Assembly (NCBI GenBank): GCA_943357285.1
Contig: CALRGJ010000004.1
Location: 1-64,000, forward strand
Length of the DNA: 64,000 nt
Direction of reading: 5' to 3'
From: Candidatus Peribacteria bacterium
GTDB taxonomy: Bacteria; Patescibacteriota; Gracilibacteria; UBA1369; LOWO2-01-FULL-3
Under the pieces are notes generated by a model, which was not told the DNA's origin, did not search any database, and saw only the letters and a program-made list of their open reading frames with translations. Below are positions 42,325-51,045 of the stretch, piece after piece. Position 1 is the first letter of the stretch; the number at the start of each line of letters is the position of its first letter. Made by a program: the position numbers and the translations under genes.

Positions 42325-43463
42325 AATTATTTAGAATCAGTTTAGTGAGAAAATTATTTGTGCTTTTACTCTTGATCTCAGGGGTTTCTGCCGCTGTTTT
42401 ATTTTACTATTCTGGGTCCAATCCTTTATTGGTTAGTACTGATTATTTTATTTATTTTGCCATTTTGATGTTGGTAGTTTTTACAGTTTTTTCTTACTTA
42501 ACATTTGTGAAACCTCTTGATGTAGTGCTAGAACAAATGGAGGCTTTGATTGCAGGAAAGCCATATAAAAAAATTTATACTAATAGGATTGATGAAATCG
42601 GGGTTTTGGCTCATTTTTTCAATCAAGTTACAAAAGGTTTTAGCGAGGTAAGCTCTGATATTAAAGATAGGCAAAGAATGATTGATGAATTAACTATTGC
42701 TGCCAGTTTGCAAAGAGATATTTTACCTTTGAGTTCACCTGTTATTTCCGGTCTTCAGGTAATTGCAAAAAATAAGCCTGCAACTGAAGTTGGTGGTGAT
42801 ATTTTTAATTTTATTACATCCAAAGATAAGACTTATATTTATATTGGTGATGTAACTGGTCATGGTGTTGCTGCGGCACTTATTATGACTATGGCTACCT
42901 CTTTGATTAGTGTTTTTGCTGATTCATGTAATTCAGCTTATGAGATTCTGGTTAGCGTTAATCGTTATATTAAGCGTCATGTGAAGCGTGCGATGTTTAT
43001 GACTCTTGTGATGCTTTCTTGGGATGCTAAAACTGAAAAACTTACTTATGTTGGTGCTGGTCATGAGCATATTTTGGTTTATCACGTGGACACAGGGGTA
43101 TGTGAATCTATTTTGTCTGGTGGTGTGGCTTTAGGTATGGTTCCTGATAATTCTAAATTAATTAAAGAGCAGGAAATAAATTGGAATGATGGAGATTTTG
43201 TTGTTGTATATAGTGATGGAATTACCGAATCGAGAAATGTCGCAGGAGAGTTATATGGTTTAGAAAGGTTGAAGAATGCTTTGATAGAATTTGCTCCTCA
43301 GTATTCCGCTGAAGGTGTAAATTATCACATCGCTCAGGATGTGTCCTCTTTTGCTAAAGGCCATATTCAAGATGATGATATGTCTTTGATTGTTATCAAG
43401 CGTGACAAGTCTTTAACGAAAGGAGCAGATGTAAGTAATCAATCTATTACTTGGTCTGCATGA
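42321..43463 (+). CDS. membrane HAMP-SpoIIE (RsbU-like) serine phosphatase
   Basis: A 380-residue phosphatase anchored by two transmembrane helices (about 10-30 and 42-63), with a HAMP-like linker (about 62-115) and a PP2C-type SpoIIE domain. Metal-binding motifs are intact: GGD at 158-160, GDVTGHG at 176-182 and YSDGITES near 290. RsbU-type enzymes dephosphorylate a STAS antagonist, releasing the partner of the kinase. The STAS substrate candidate is the gene just upstream. The extracytoplasmic loop between the helices is only about 11 residues, too short for a ligand-binding domain, so activation probably comes through another protein. Confidence 0.9.
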   Translation: MKLFRISLVRKLFVLLLLISGVSAAVLFYYSGSNPLLVSTDYFIYFAILMLVVFTVFSYLTFVKPLDVVLEQMEALIAGKPYKKIYTNRIDEIGVLAHFFNQVTKGFSEVSSDIKDRQRMIDELTIAASLQRDILPLSSPVISGLQVIAKNKPATEVGGDIFNFITSKDKTYIYIGDVTGHGVAAALIMTMATSLISVFADSCNSAYEILVSVNRYIKRHVKRAMFMTLVMLSWDAKTEKLTYVGAGHEHILVYHVDTGVCESILSGGVALGMVPDNSKLIKEQEINWNDGDFVVVYSDGITESRNVAGELYGLERLKNALIEFAPQYSAEGVNYHIAQDVSSFAKGHIQDDDMSLIVIKRDKSLTKGADVSNQSITWSA

Positions 43464-44509
43464 AAACTTCTGATTTTGATTATTACTTGCCTGAGTCTTT
43501 AATTGCTCAGAATCCTGCATTTCCCAGGGATGCTTGTCGTCTTTTAGTTTATGATTCAAAAAATGATTCCGTGGAGCATTGTCATTTTTATGATTTGCCT
43601 AAATTTTTGAGTAAGAGTGATGTTTTAGTTTTAAATAAATCGAGGGTTGTACCTGCTAGAATTTTGTTTAGAGTAAATGGCTCTTTGAGAGAAATTTTTT
43701 TGTTAAAGCAGATTTCTCTTAATACTTATGAAGTTTTATTAAAGCCGGCTAGGAATTTTAAAGTGGGTGTTATCGTGAGGGTTTCTGAGGAATTGGAGTG
43801 TTCTGTTACTGAGGTTTTAGATGATGGTAGAAGAATTCTTTCTTTTAATTTGTTGAGCGGAGTGGATTTAAATTCTGTTCTATTTAAGCTTGGATCAATG
43901 CCTTTGCCTCCATATATTAAGCATTCTAAGGCTGTTTTTGAGGATTACCAGACGGTATTTGCTGAAAAGGACGGTAGTAAGGCTGCTCCCACAGCAGGTC
44001 TACATTTTACACGTGAATTGCTTTCTAATTTGAAAACTATGGGGGTTGATATAGAAGAGGTCGTTCTGCATATTGGTCTCGGTACTTTTGCTCCTGTTGT
44101 AGCGGAAAATTTGGGCGATCATAAAATGCATTTTGAGGAGTATGAAATGCCTTTGGATGTTGCTAGGAAATTAAATGAAGCAGTTATGAACAAAAAGAGA
44201 ATTGTGGCCGTAGGTACTACTTCTGTAAGGGTTTTGGAATCCTCTTTTGATCTAGAGAAGTCTTCTTTTGTATCCGGTACAGCTAACACTAATATTTTTA
44301 TTTATCCAGGGTCTTATGATTGGAAGGTGGTTGATTCATTGATTACTAATTTTCACTTACCAAAAAGTACTTTAATTATGTTGGTGTCTTCACTTCTTGA
44401 GTCTAAAGGTGTAAAAAATCCTGTAAAAAAAATATTGTCTCTCTATGAATTGGCTGTAAAAGAAAATTACAAGTTTTTTAGTTTTGGTGATGCAATGCTT
44501 ATAATTTAA
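43460..44509 (+). CDS. queA: tRNA preQ1(34) S-adenosylmethionine ribosyltransferase-isomerase
   Basis: QueA transfers the ribosyl moiety of SAM to preQ1 in tRNA to make epoxyqueuosine. The 349-residue protein starts MKTSDFDYYLPESLIAQNP at an ATGA overlap with the preceding gene. Landmarks are NKSRVVPARI, KAAPTAGLHFT and ITNFHLPKSTLIMLV. tgt, queG/H and the preQ1 synthesis genes are not in this window. Confidence 0.97.
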   Translation: MKTSDFDYYLPESLIAQNPAFPRDACRLLVYDSKNDSVEHCHFYDLPKFLSKSDVLVLNKSRVVPARILFRVNGSLREIFLLKQISLNTYEVLLKPARNFKVGVIVRVSEELECSVTEVLDDGRRILSFNLLSGVDLNSVLFKLGSMPLPPYIKHSKAVFEDYQTVFAEKDGSKAAPTAGLHFTRELLSNLKTMGVDIEEVVLHIGLGTFAPVVAENLGDHKMHFEEYEMPLDVARKLNEAVMNKKRIVAVGTTSVRVLESSFDLEKSSFVSGTANTNIFIYPGSYDWKVVDSLITNFHLPKSTLIMLVSSLLESKGVKNPVKKILSLYELAVKENYKFFSFGDAMLII

Positions 44510-46898
44510 GCCATTGCGGTAAAAGTTTTGCCGGTCTTATTCCGTTAATTCTCTTTATTTTTTCTATGTCTGAAATATTGAATTTCCCGATGTAGAGATC
44601 TTCTATTTTCCCTCCATCTTCTATGAATTTTTTTATTTCAAAATATCCCTTGAAGTAAAGATAGTCTTTTGTGAATGCTCCTGATTTTCCAGTGTCATTG
44701 AATCCCCTTTTTGCTTTTACTGTAGATCTAAATGCTTGTTCTTTCGTGAATCCATAGCTTACTAATTTAGAGTAAACTTTGCTAAAACTATTGTGCATTG
44801 CTTCATATATTGCTACTACGTGTCCAAGTGCTTTGGAGTTTTCTGTAAATTTTTTATTGCGTTGTTTCTCTACGTTATACATTGCAAGTCCTTCTTGTGT
44901 TGTTAGATAGTTTGCTGATCCTCTATTGAGAATTTCGTATGGCTGGAGCTTTCCGTTTTCTGCAGTAAGTATGTGAGTTTCTATTTCGTGGATAATTAAT
45001 TCTTCGATTCTGTCTTCACAGAATGTCGCATTTTTTTTGATAAATAAGCTGTTGTTTTTGCCGGCTACGCAATTTGAAACTAAATCTTCCTTTATTTTTA
45101 CGGCCCACTTGTTTAATCCATATTTCTTAAAGGATTCTTCAAATCTATTTTTTGCTTCATTTGAGTCTATGGTGCATTTTTCCTCTATTTGCTCAGGTGC
45201 ATCACTTATGTATTTTTTGCATTCTTCGTACTCTTCTTGGCTTGGTTGTCCATATAATTCTATGGAATATTTTGTGAAATTTTCTTCATCTATCGATTCA
45301 AGAAGATTGATTTTTTTTATGATTTCTTGTTTCTTTTCCTCGTATATTTTCCCCAAGGTTGAGGAATCGGTTTCTATTTTTCCGAGTTCATCCAAAAGGT
45401 CTATTGCGTTGAATTTCATTGAGGGATATTCAAATTCCGGATTGTAGTTAGTATTTTTGAAAAACTTTTTTTTCTCTTCTTCCAGATTTATAGGTCTGAG
45501 ATGATATAAAAGTTTAATTTTATTATCTAAATTTATTATTTTCTGGTCTGTTTCGTAGAAATTTATTTTTTTAAAAGTTTCTTCTTTTGGTGTGGCCGGA
45601 GTTTCAGATTTTGTGTTTTTTTGTTCTTTCTTTTCTTGATTTAAATTTGTGTCTATTAAAAATTCCTGTAAATCTCTGGTGCCAAGAATTATCTTGTATT
45701 CTTTGTTTGGTATTTTTTCTATCTCAACAATTGTATGAATTCTTTTTCCTTTGAGTGTGAATTTCAATTTAAGGGTCGATTTTTCATCGTCGTAGTCGTT
45801 TTCATTATCTAAAAGCCCGCATTTTAGAGCTGTTTCTTCATCCAAGATGCTTATTTTTCTACTTGTATCTACTTTTGCCGCTATTTGAATTGTGCTCTGT
45901 TTTTGTATTATTTCTACTTTTTCGTTTGTGCTGATGACTTGTTTACCGGAGATTTGAGCAATTCCCTTTTCTACTATGTTTCCAAACATATCTTTGGCAA
46001 TTCTTACGCCTTTTGCCGGAGTTGTTACTTTTACTCCTTCAATTCTTTCCAGGCGTTTTCTGAGTGGTGCAAGATTGGCTATTTGAACTCCGAGTCCGGC
46101 TCTGGCGTTGATTTCCAAGAGAACGGGTCCGGTGTTTTTATCTATACAGATGTCGACCGCCATGTAACCCAAGTTTGTTACTAACTGTACCGTTGAAGCA
46201 ATAGTTAAAATTTGATCCCAATATGGAATACTGAGTCCTTTAATGCTACCCATTCCATCAGGAAGTTCTTCTATTATTCTATTCTTGTATGAGATATGGG
46301 TTGTTTGACCTTTTGCTATGTCTATTCCTATTCCCACTGCACCCATGTGTAAATTGGCTTTACCTTTAGATTCCTTTGTAGGAAGTCTAAGCATGGCCAT
46401 TACAGGAATAAGATTATGCACGATGACTCTAATGTCAGGAAGTCCTTCGTATGAGTATTTTCCTATTTTTTCATCGGCAACAATATATTGTTCAAAAAAG
46501 GCAAAATCGCTCACGTTTGATATGGAAAATCTACCATCCAAAATATCTCTTATATGATCCTTTAGTTCTTCTTTGTTTAATTTTGTTCCTCCGGCCGTGT
46601 AGTAATTGTTATCTTTTACTTCTGTAACAGGAATAATTCCTTCACCACCGTATCCGGTGTTTGGCTTGAGAGCAAAAGAATCTGGAAGTGAGTTGAAGTC
46701 GAATTTTTCGAGCTCCGCTGTATCACGGATAACTCCATAAAGTTTTGGGACCGGAATATCACGTGCAGAAAGAAACTGTTTTGTTTTAATTTTATCGTCG
46801 GCTAATTTAACAGCTTTTTTAGGGTTGTATGGCCTCATATAGAGGAGATTTCTAGCGTTGATGCCAAGAATTCCTTTATTCGAAAAAAATGAAAACAT
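44499..46898 (-). CDS. fusion protein: ATP-grasp ligase + retropepsin-like domain + DUF1704 metallopeptidase
   Basis: A 799-residue three-domain protein. Residues 1 to about 295 are an ATP-grasp domain of the alpha-L-glutamate ligase-related (sugar-transfer ATP-grasp) type, with LKPNTGYGGEGI near 77-88 and the metal site in LLEINARAGLGVQIAN (260-275). Residues about 335-420 resemble the retropepsin-like family PF05618 (AAKVDTSRKISIL with D344, then ILGTRDLQEFLIDT). Residues about 460-799 are DUF1704, the QEGLA-motif peptidase family: HEIETH at 637-642 and TQEGLAMYN from 667. These parts are usually separate genes in a conserved peptide-modification neighbourhood. The next gene upstream is the matching 7TM protein (2-bp gap). 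The substrate is unknown. Confidence 0.88.
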   Translation of the reverse strand: MFSFFSNKGILGINARNLLYMRPYNPKKAVKLADDKIKTKQFLSARDIPVPKLYGVIRDTAELEKFDFNSLPDSFALKPNTGYGGEGIIPVTEVKDNNYYTAGGTKLNKEELKDHIRDILDGRFSISNVSDFAFFEQYIVADEKIGKYSYEGLPDIRVIVHNLIPVMAMLRLPTKESKGKANLHMGAVGIGIDIAKGQTTHISYKNRIIEELPDGMGSIKGLSIPYWDQILTIASTVQLVTNLGYMAVDICIDKNTGPVLLEINARAGLGVQIANLAPLRKRLERIEGVKVTTPAKGVRIAKDMFGNIVEKGIAQISGKQVISTNEKVEIIQKQSTIQIAAKVDTSRKISILDEETALKCGLLDNENDYDDEKSTLKLKFTLKGKRIHTIVEIEKIPNKEYKIILGTRDLQEFLIDTNLNQEKKEQKNTKSETPATPKEETFKKINFYETDQKIINLDNKIKLLYHLRPINLEEEKKKFFKNTNYNPEFEYPSMKFNAIDLLDELGKIETDSSTLGKIYEEKKQEIIKKINLLESIDEENFTKYSIELYGQPSQEEYEECKKYISDAPEQIEEKCTIDSNEAKNRFEESFKKYGLNKWAVKIKEDLVSNCVAGKNNSLFIKKNATFCEDRIEELIIHEIETHILTAENGKLQPYEILNRGSANYLTTQEGLAMYNVEKQRNKKFTENSKALGHVVAIYEAMHNSFSKVYSKLVSYGFTKEQAFRSTVKAKRGFNDTGKSGAFTKDYLYFKGYFEIKKFIEDGGKIEDLYIGKFNISDIEKIKRINGIRPAKLLPQWLKL

Positions 46899-46900
46899 AT

Positions 46901-48442
46901 TTATTCTTCAATATGACGTAATATTTCTCTGAAGCGAATGCGTTCTAAAACCCTTAATCCCGTCCATTTTCCAAGACCTATATCTGCTATGATTAATAGG
47001 AATACTAATTCAGGATATGTTAGCATCATACGTTTTACGAATTCTAATTTTACAACCGTAAATCCTAGGTCTATTTCTCCTCCGGCAATGAAGTAAGCGA
47101 CGATTGCTACTATCAGAGTTTCAAACATTAATACTGCAGCTGAGGAAAGTCCGTTCTCTGTTCTTGCTGTCACAAATTTCTCAACTAAAGTGCTTAATAT
47201 AAGCATTGGGAAAATAGCGATTGAGAGAAATTGAGCATTGAAAAATCCAAAATAATTGGCAGAAATTAAAATTAAAAATAGGGCTAGAGTTACTAGCGTG
47301 AGAACTATAGCCATCTTTGGTATAAAAAGCATTCTAGCGCGCTTTAGTAGTGGTTTGGCGGCTATCCCTACGGCGATAGCTACTAAAAGAGTTAGTAACC
47401 CTGCTTGTATACCTATGATCAAGAAAGAGAGAGTCATTATGGTAGGAGTGTAGATGCCGAAAGTAGTGATTCCAACGACTTGTCTCATTACTGCAACAAC
47501 GGTAGCGATCACTGGTAATAGGAGAAGGAGGGCTATGGTGTTATCCGGAATACCATTGTTTACGAGAGCATTTACAAAGTAGCTCATAAAATTCCAAGGT
47601 AGGAGTTTGCCACTTTTAGAATCTACTATCTGGTATACGTTTCCTCTTTCTTTGAGGTTATTAACGAATTCTTCTTCGGATACGCTTTCAATCAGAGCAT
47701 CAATTGCTCCTTCCTTTGCAACTATTATTGATTTTGGCTTTATGAGATTGAATTGGCGTTGTGTTCGCTCAATTTTGCTATCAACTGAATTGTCGAGAAC
47801 TATTAAAGTCTTCTGGCTGAAGTCACTGGCTATTTTTCCGCTATTATTTTGAATAAAACGTGAAATAGAATTGAGTCCTGAATTTTCTTTGCTCCAGATT
47901 GCGATTTGTTTCGCTTTTTGGAGGTCATCCATTGCTTCTGTTAGTTTTTTTGTGAGAATTTCTTCTGAAATAAATTCTGTGCTGCTGCCGTAGCTATCAA
48001 TTGTTTTGAGATACACACCTTTTTTCTCAGCGTAATTTTGAATTATTTGAATTCGGTCTTTGTTTTCTGTTTGATCTGTAATTAAAACTATAAGCTTTCT
48101 GTATCCGAATACTTTTGTGGTGGAGTTTGATTTATTTTTGCCATCATTTAAAGTAAGTTTTACGTCGTAGTACCCAGGTTCTTTAAAAGAATGTAATACT
48201 TCTATTCCTTCGTTACGGTTTCCATCTCCAAAGTCCCATTCATATTTAACATTTTTAATTCCTTCCGGAATATATGATTGAGATGCATCAAAAATTGTGC
48301 TTTTTTTAATTTCGACGGCATTTGGAATATTTATTACTGCTCTTAGATAATTGGAGTCTTGTGGAGTTTCAGCGTAAGTAATTTGTGCACCTACGGTAAA
48401 ACAAAAAAACAAGGCTACGACGCTATTTAATATTTTTTTCAT
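46901..48442 (-). CDS. PKD-domain 7TM protein (7TM-transglutaminase-type partner)
   Basis: A 513-residue protein with signal peptide (1-24), a PKD domain (about 34-113, YEWDFGDGN), a soluble extracytoplasmic segment (115-295) and seven transmembrane helices (about 300-490). The block LLLPVIATVVAVMRQVVGITTFGIYTP marks the 7TM domain that in other bacteria is fused to an inactive transglutaminase and encoded beside ATP-grasp and RimB-like protease genes. Here a PKD domain and a nucleotide/Rossmann-like segment replace the transglutaminase. It is the first gene of an operon with the ATP-grasp fusion gene. Confidence 0.83.
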   Translation of the reverse strand: MKKILNSVVALFFCFTVGAQITYAETPQDSNYLRAVINIPNAVEIKKSTIFDASQSYIPEGIKNVKYEWDFGDGNRNEGIEVLHSFKEPGYYDVKLTLNDGKNKSNSTTKVFGYRKLIVLITDQTENKDRIQIIQNYAEKKGVYLKTIDSYGSSTEFISEEILTKKLTEAMDDLQKAKQIAIWSKENSGLNSISRFIQNNSGKIASDFSQKTLIVLDNSVDSKIERTQRQFNLIKPKSIIVAKEGAIDALIESVSEEEFVNNLKERGNVYQIVDSKSGKLLPWNFMSYFVNALVNNGIPDNTIALLLLLPVIATVVAVMRQVVGITTFGIYTPTIMTLSFLIIGIQAGLLTLLVAIAVGIAAKPLLKRARMLFIPKMAIVLTLVTLALFLILISANYFGFFNAQFLSIAIFPMLILSTLVEKFVTARTENGLSSAAVLMFETLIVAIVAYFIAGGEIDLGFTVVKLEFVKRMMLTYPELVFLLIIADIGLGKWTGLRVLERIRFREILRHIEE

Positions 48443-48538
48443 GGTATTTTAAATTTCTTCCCATCCATACTACCAAAATTGGCTATTTTTTCAATCAGTT
48501 TATTGACTTGACTAGTATTGCGGTTATGGTTGGGTTCA

Positions 48539-48567
48539 TTGCTGATTTAGCAGAAATGAGGTAGAAT
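48539..48567 (+). promoter_or_regulatory. promoter of the surface-protein gene
   Basis: TTGCTG (48539-48544), 17-bp spacer, TAGAAT (48562-48567), 20 bp before the ATG at 48588. Confidence 0.55.
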
Positions 48568-48587
48568 AATGAGATACAAAAAACAAA

Positions 48588-50714
48588 ATGAAAATAAAAA
48601 AAATATTGATATCACTTTTGGTTATTGCTGCGGGAGTAGTTTCTACTGTCGTATCTGCATCATCTGTGCAGAATTTTTCAGGAGCTCCTGTTCAGGCCTA
48701 TGGTATGGATGCGGTGGCTGGTACCCCTACTATCCTGAGAACTTCGAAAGTAAATCCAGGTTCAGTGGTTACATTCATAGTGGAGCAGCCGAATGGTAAA
48801 CAGCTTCAGTTTCAGGGTGTGGCTGATGAATCTGGAATTGCTTACTCTAAGCTTTCTGACTATTACACTTCTGTTGCAGGTACTTACAATTTGGACCTTT
48901 TGGTGAATGGAAATGCTCAACAGTCGGTTTCTAGTTCTTTTAAAATTAATGCTGGTCAATTGTCTATGTCCAATTCTGTACTTTCTCCAAAGGATCAGGT
49001 TGTCCATACTGGTTCCGAATTGGCGAATTTGAGTGTTAAGTTAAGAGATGATTTCAATAATCCTATTCAGGGTCATATTGTTAAATTGGTTTCCAGCTCT
49101 GATTCAGATTCTATTAACTACTTGGGTAAAACTAATATTTCGAATGTAAACGGAGAGGTTAATTTCCAGATCATACCTGGCTCTACAGGTTTGGTGAATT
49201 ACTCCGTATATGATGTTACTTCAGATGTTATTTTAACTTCACGTGCTAAAATTGTTTACTTTAGTTCTGCTGATCAATTGTTTAGTTCTAGTAAAGTTAA
49301 GTTGGCTTCTTTTGGTAGTAATAATGAGGGAAATGCTGCGGGAGCGGTGGATCATTTTGAATTTCAGGAAGTTCCGGCAAATGTGACGGCCAATCAAAGT
49401 GTTACTATTAAAGTGAGTGCTTTTGATGCTGCGAATCAATTGGTTTCTAACTATTCAGGTAAAGTAAGGTTTACCGTAGACGGAAGTAACGCCGGTTTTG
49501 CTACTCTTCCTGATGATTATACTTTTGGTATTCCGGATCAGGGATCTCATGTGTTTAGTTTAGCTTTTAATTTCAAACAACCTGGTGTTTATAATCTTAA
49601 GGTAACTGACTTAGCTAATGTTGGTGCATATGGTACTAAAACAGTTACGGTTTCTTCAGGAGATAATTCAGGTTTGAATTCTACACCTACTTCTACGGTG
49701 GTTCTTACTAATCCACTTCCTGGTACTTTTAGTACTAATGTGCAAGTTGTTAGTGGTACTGCTCCAGCAAATGCTAAGCTGAAAATTTTTGATAATAATC
49801 AGGAGATGTCGGCTGTTGTGGCTGATTCTGCCGGTAAGTTTTCTTATACCACGAGTCTATTGTCGGATGGTCCACACAAGATATATGTGGCTGTTGTGAA
49901 TGATATAGGCACTGTTGTGACTACGAGTCCTACGGTTGATTTTACTATTATGACTAAGGGTGCTCAGGTTTCTCAGATTGTCATTGATCCTGCTGGTCCT
50001 GTGGATCCAGGTACGCCAATTGCGGTGAAAGTTTATATTGGTGACACTTTGTCTAAAGCTCAGGTGGTAGTTTCTGGGAATGTTTATACTTTGGAAAAAA
50101 ATTCTGCCGGTTACTATGAGGGCAAATTTAATGCTCCTGTAGATTTTGGAACTTATAAGTTGAGTTTCAGTTTTGTAAGTGAACTGGGAGTTGAAACTAA
50201 GGCTGATGATAAATCTATTCAGGTTGGTAAATTGGGCGCAACTCCTAATTTTAAGCCAGAGAAAGTTCTTGGTTTGGTTGTTCAGCCTGCTGACGGTAGA
50301 GTCGTTCTCACTTGGACTGCGTTGAACTCAGTAGTTAATCCGGTAGTGAATTATCGTATTTATTATGGTACTTCTCCTAATGCATTAATAAATGCTGTAG
50401 ATACTTTTACTAACGCTACAACTTGGTATATTCCAGGTCTAAAGAATGGAACGGAGTATTACTTTGCAATTGCTGCTGTGGATTCTAAGGGTAATGTAAG
50501 TGAAGGTTTTGATAAAATTGTTCCTGCTGTTGCCGGTGGAGTTGTTAATGTTGTGCAGGCTCCTGCAGTACAAAGTGGAAGCGCAGGAAAGGAAGAACTT
50601 AAGGATTTAAAGGGTGGTACTAGTGATACTGGTCCGGAGATGCTCTGGTTGGTGGTACTTTCTATTTTAGGTGGTGTTGGTTATGGTTTTATTTCCAAAA
50701 AACAATATAGATAG
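48588..50714 (+). CDS. large surface protein with Ig-like and fibronectin type III domains
   Basis: A 708-residue exported protein: signal peptide at 1-24, a series of Ig-like/invasin-like beta domains (about 30-540; for example LSVKLRDDFNNPIQGHIVKL and ITIKVSAFDAANQLVSNYSG-type repeats), one fibronectin type III domain (about 562-650, VLTWTALNSV, NYRIYYG, LKNGTEYYFAIAAVD) and a C-terminal membrane helix (about 682-702) before SKKQYR. The tail looks like a membrane anchor of the sortase/PEP-type without an LPXTG. It may mediate attachment to a host or to other cells, as proposed for Patescibacteria surface proteins; this is inference. Confidence 0.82.
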   Translation: MKIKKILISLLVIAAGVVSTVVSASSVQNFSGAPVQAYGMDAVAGTPTILRTSKVNPGSVVTFIVEQPNGKQLQFQGVADESGIAYSKLSDYYTSVAGTYNLDLLVNGNAQQSVSSSFKINAGQLSMSNSVLSPKDQVVHTGSELANLSVKLRDDFNNPIQGHIVKLVSSSDSDSINYLGKTNISNVNGEVNFQIIPGSTGLVNYSVYDVTSDVILTSRAKIVYFSSADQLFSSSKVKLASFGSNNEGNAAGAVDHFEFQEVPANVTANQSVTIKVSAFDAANQLVSNYSGKVRFTVDGSNAGFATLPDDYTFGIPDQGSHVFSLAFNFKQPGVYNLKVTDLANVGAYGTKTVTVSSGDNSGLNSTPTSTVVLTNPLPGTFSTNVQVVSGTAPANAKLKIFDNNQEMSAVVADSAGKFSYTTSLLSDGPHKIYVAVVNDIGTVVTTSPTVDFTIMTKGAQVSQIVIDPAGPVDPGTPIAVKVYIGDTLSKAQVVVSGNVYTLEKNSAGYYEGKFNAPVDFGTYKLSFSFVSELGVETKADDKSIQVGKLGATPNFKPEKVLGLVVQPADGRVVLTWTALNSVVNPVVNYRIYYGTSPNALINAVDTFTNATTWYIPGLKNGTEYYFAIAAVDSKGNVSEGFDKIVPAVAGGVVNVVQAPAVQSGSAGKEELKDLKGGTSDTGPEMLWLVVLSILGGVGYGFISKKQYR

Positions 50715-50720
50715 CCGGAT

Positions 50721-50749
50721 TTGATCCTTAATGATCTATTTGCTATTAT
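50721..50749 (+). promoter_or_regulatory. extended -10 promoter of yggT, leaderless
   Basis: TTGATC (50721-50726), 17-bp spacer, TATTAT (50744-50749) with TG extension (50741-50742). Only 8 bp separate the -10 box from the ATG at 50758, which fixes that codon as the start and implies a leaderless mRNA. Confidence 0.6.
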
Positions 50750-50757
50750 CTTTTTCG

Positions 50758-51045
50758 ATGACCAAATTTTTAATAATCAGTTATTTAATTACGACGCTAG
50801 ATGTTTTGAGGAATTTGTTGTTGTTGGCGATTTTATTCCGTTCTCTTTCATCTTTTTTTGTTACTCCATATTCTCATAAAGGTTGGTTTCTTCAGTTTTT
50901 GTTTGATGTGACTGATCCTGTTATCAAAGTGGCAAAATTATTACCTCATCAATTTGGGATGATGGATTTTTCTGCTTTTATTGCTATGATTATGGTAGAT
51001 TTTGGAGGTAGATTAATTATTATTTTGTTAGCTAAATTAGCATGA
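50758..51045 (+). CDS. YggT family membrane protein
   Basis: A 95-residue protein with two hydrophobic segments and the YggT pattern (ITTLDVLRNLLLLAILFRSLSSF, then FLFDVTDPVIKVAKLLP, then DFSAFIAMIMVDF). YggT proteins are linked to cell division, osmotic stress or membrane biogenesis. The ATG at 50731 is inside the promoter, so 50758 is used. The stop overlaps the cysS start (ATGA). Confidence 0.85.
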   Translation: MTKFLIISYLITTLDVLRNLLLLAILFRSLSSFFVTPYSHKGWFLQFLFDVTDPVIKVAKLLPHQFGMMDFSAFIAMIMVDFGGRLIIILLAKLA

